DNA from: Polytrichum commune
Taxonomy: Eukaryota; Streptophyta; Polytrichopsida; Polytrichales; Polytrichaceae
Assembly (NCBI GenBank): GCA_950295325.1
Contig: OX485804.1
Location: 20,024,001-20,088,000, forward strand
Direction of reading: 5' to 3'
DNA: 64,000 nt
Position numbers and translations under genes: made by a program. Below, one piece after another: positions 62,201-64,000 of this stretch. Each line of letters opens with the position of its first letter. Within the stretch, counting starts at the first letter, position 1. The notes under the pieces were generated by a model that saw only the letters and a program-made list of their open reading frames with translations, was not told where the DNA came from and did not search any database.

Positions 62201-63301
62201 ATTGCTTGGCTTTAGATCAAGATGGGCAACATGCATGTCATGAAGATAACACATGCCCCTTGCGATTTCATGCATCATATCAATTGCAACAAGATATGGT
62301 AAAGGCGTCTTTTGTTTCTTCACCAAATCACTCAAGCCCATCTCCATGAGCTCCATTACTAGAAACAAATTTCTTGAGACATTGTTTGATTCATCCACAT
62401 TTCCCTCATGAGTTTCATTGAGTCTTCCACAACAAATAAATTTGACGAGGTTTGGATGGCTCAAACATGCTAAGATGCCAGCCTCTTTGCGAAAGTTGGG
62501 AAGAACTCTTAACATTTTCGTTGCACTCTGAAGTCCCAACCATCTTGATTTGTGCACCTCCCCTGCCGCTCCAAATCCTATTGGTTTTTCGAATACCGGC
62601 TTTATGCCATCCTTTGGAATTTCCAAAGCATCCAATTCCGCACCTTTCACTTGTGGCAATTCAAATTGCAATCTCCTCAATAAATGCTTTGCCAATTCAT
62701 ACTCCTCGGAATCATTGGGCATCGTTTCAAGTCGTTTCTTAAGCCTTTCCACCATGGCTTTTTCATCACTTTCAATCTCGTCATAAGTGGCAACACTAAA
62801 ATCCATACATGGGATTCTAAAATTTTGTGAATCCGGAGAGATAGCCAAATACTTTTCGCACATTGCATCCCAAAAACAATGCAAATCATCCACAAGTTCT
62901 CGAAAGGCCTCTCTATTGTTCATTTGGAATGCCACTGCATCGCACCATTCTTGCTTCCCACAATCTTGGACCAATATTATTACTTTTCGAGTAATGCGAT
63001 GTAACTCCCCAAGAACAAGCCCAAATTTATTAGTCGTCTCCTTAGTGGATGTGATCATCTCATCCACATAAAGTGTAACTTGGTCAAGCTTGTCGACAAG
63101 ATTTCTACATTGTTTCTCATTCAACACTTGCTCCGCCTTAAGAACCTCTCGAAGTTTGCTTACTTCCTCCCTTTGCCATTTCAAAATATTTCCAAGCTCA
63201 TTGCTTTGTTTTTGTCCTTTTCCCACATATGCCTCAAACTTTAAGAACCAAACGCTTATGAAATCCCAAATCATGCGAATGAATTGCAAAATCTTGGCCA
63301 T
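56249..63301 (-). CDS. PNL immune receptor B: kinase-NB-ARC-LRR with ~52 LRRs
   Basis: Three predicted exons: 63301..61634, 61351..60314 and 60097..56249, phase 0 throughout, 2184 residues. Exon 1: hydrophobic N-terminal helix, helical DUF1221/MLKL-like region with 'QMNNREAFRELVDDL', and a kinase domain with G-loop GFGAAG, the usual Lys, HLDLKPSN for HRD, DYD for DFG, and APE. Exon 2: NB-ARC with GMGGIGKTT, LLILDDP, TKIIITTRGW, GLPLSLK, FLDLACIF and MHDQLRDMGR; its RNBS-D and MHD forms are TIR-NLR-like. Exon 3: linker 'NYKKIEAIYI', then about 52 LRR units of 24 residues (LxxLxLsxCxxLxxLPEGLgN). NLRs of this kind sense pathogen effectors in the cytoplasm via the LRRs, and NB-ARC exchanges nucleotide. 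The alternative TTG frame opening at 63325 is not used because the first ATG is 63301. Confidence 0.88.
57158..57877 (-). repeat. Two near-identical 360-bp higher-order LRR repeats
   Basis: 57158-57517 and 57518-57877 are each five 72-bp units in the same order and differ by about one base over most of their length. The flanking units are much more diverged. A partial third relative is at about 59400-59690, and another block (56376-56740) resembles 58380-58740. It marks a very recent in-frame duplication inside the gene B LRR exon. Confidence 0.9.
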
Positions 63302-64000
63302 GATGAAACCCTTCTTATTCCCCAAAACAATCTACCAATACATAGTTGGTTGATTTGCACACCATAGCCTGTAAGTGAATAACAACTGACCTAATCTGCA
63401 ATAACAAAATTTGAGCAAGGCTGATTCATCAAAATTACAAAATAATTAGCAAAAATACTAGTTAAAGTTCCCTCCAAAAGACAATGCAAAATTCGGTCAA
63501 CCTCTAAGCTCCAAATTTGGGGATGAGAAAGAATTCAATTTGAATAATAAATCTCTTATTATAATCTCAAGAATGAATATCATGGTAGTTGCACAACTTC
63601 GAGAATCCACGAAATGCATTATTTAGTGTCAACTACCATTTGGAGTTACAAAACACTATAATCTTCACAAACAAAATGTAAATAGGTCACATATACATAA
63701 TATGCAAGAATGTACATTGTACACATTGCCACTTCCAATGAATACTTTTAGCAAAGCAACAATCAAATGCACCTCGCCAACCAATGCTAGGACTCATGGT
63801 TTTGGGCCATAAATGGGGCTAATCTAGTAATTTCTTAGCAAATGGCCCGAAGCAACTACAAAGTGGAACTAACTAAGTTTTCTATATAGTATGTATACCA
63901 ACAAAATAAATAAAACGACACTTCATGACAATTCTCACGTGCTACAAATTACACTACATACCATATTAGCTTTTGATCATTCCCGTCACCAACATAATTA
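63302..64000. other. Upstream region of PNL B
   Basis: AT-rich, nearly identical to 8096-8794 (a handful of substitutions). It presumably contains the 5' leader and promoter of gene B. No coding region seen. Confidence 0.6.

Larger units (their letters stand above)
47341..64000. repeat. Segmental duplication, right copy (runs off window)
   Basis: Direct-orientation partner of 589-8794. It includes about 8.45 kb (about 50655-59170) absent from the left copy: Copia debris, satellite, dispersed repeats, and about 40 LRR units plus degenerate repeats. The right boundary is not reached within the window. Confidence 0.95.

Noticed and set aside
1-64000. CRISPR array, bacterial operon or organellar origin
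   Set aside because: Repeats are transposon-, LRR- or satellite-type with no spacer pattern; spliced genes and plant families show a nuclear plant sequence.

Overview
This is a repeat-rich piece of a land-plant nuclear genome, most likely a moss. The strongest clue is a gene architecture in which a protein kinase is fused to NB-ARC and leucine-rich repeats (PK-NB-LRR, 'PNL'), a resistance-gene class described from Physcomitrella-type mosses. Spliced genes with plant-type introns, an En/Spm (CACTA) transposon, Copia remnants and plant-only families (DUF2985, DUF1221-type kinases) agree. There is no prokaryotic or organellar signature. Species is not determined.

Layout. 589-8794 and 47341-64000 are two directly oriented copies of one segmental duplication. 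Each copy holds, left to right: a broken MYND zinc-finger gene of a type I know mainly from fungi, a short LTR with a primer-binding site, and a PNL immune-receptor gene on the minus strand. The right copy is fuller: its PNL gene (B, 63301..56249) has about 52 LRR units and a predicted 2184 residues. The left copy (A, 8095..3960) is cut after 12 LRR units by a net loss of about 8.45 kb.

Between them, 10463-27619 is a structurally complete 17.2-kb CACTA transposon (13-bp terminal inverted repeats, CCA target duplication). It carries a plus-strand four-exon TnpD-type transposase, a divergent minus-strand TnpA-like gene with an unusual Arg/Ser-rich segment, and a fragment resembling the C-terminal exons of an ARF-GAP gene, probably captured from the host.

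The rest (27.6-47.3 kb and 50.6-55.7 kb) is mostly noncoding, nested repeat: local direct duplications, a CACTA-type MITE, a 495-bp hAT-like MITE with 8-bp target duplication, a hairpin MITE family, a 142-bp tandem satellite, Copia gag/protease debris, and two decayed host genes (a plastid-type spermidine-synthase-like methyltransferase and a DUF2985 membrane protein).

Functionally, the only host genes that look potentially expressible are the PNL receptors. Their N-terminal half resembles plant MLKL/DUF1221 proteins (helical bundle plus degenerate kinase), so gene B could be read as a cell-death-type module fused to an NLR sensor; that reading is inference. Splice sites were placed by eye from GT/AG signals, phase and family similarity.
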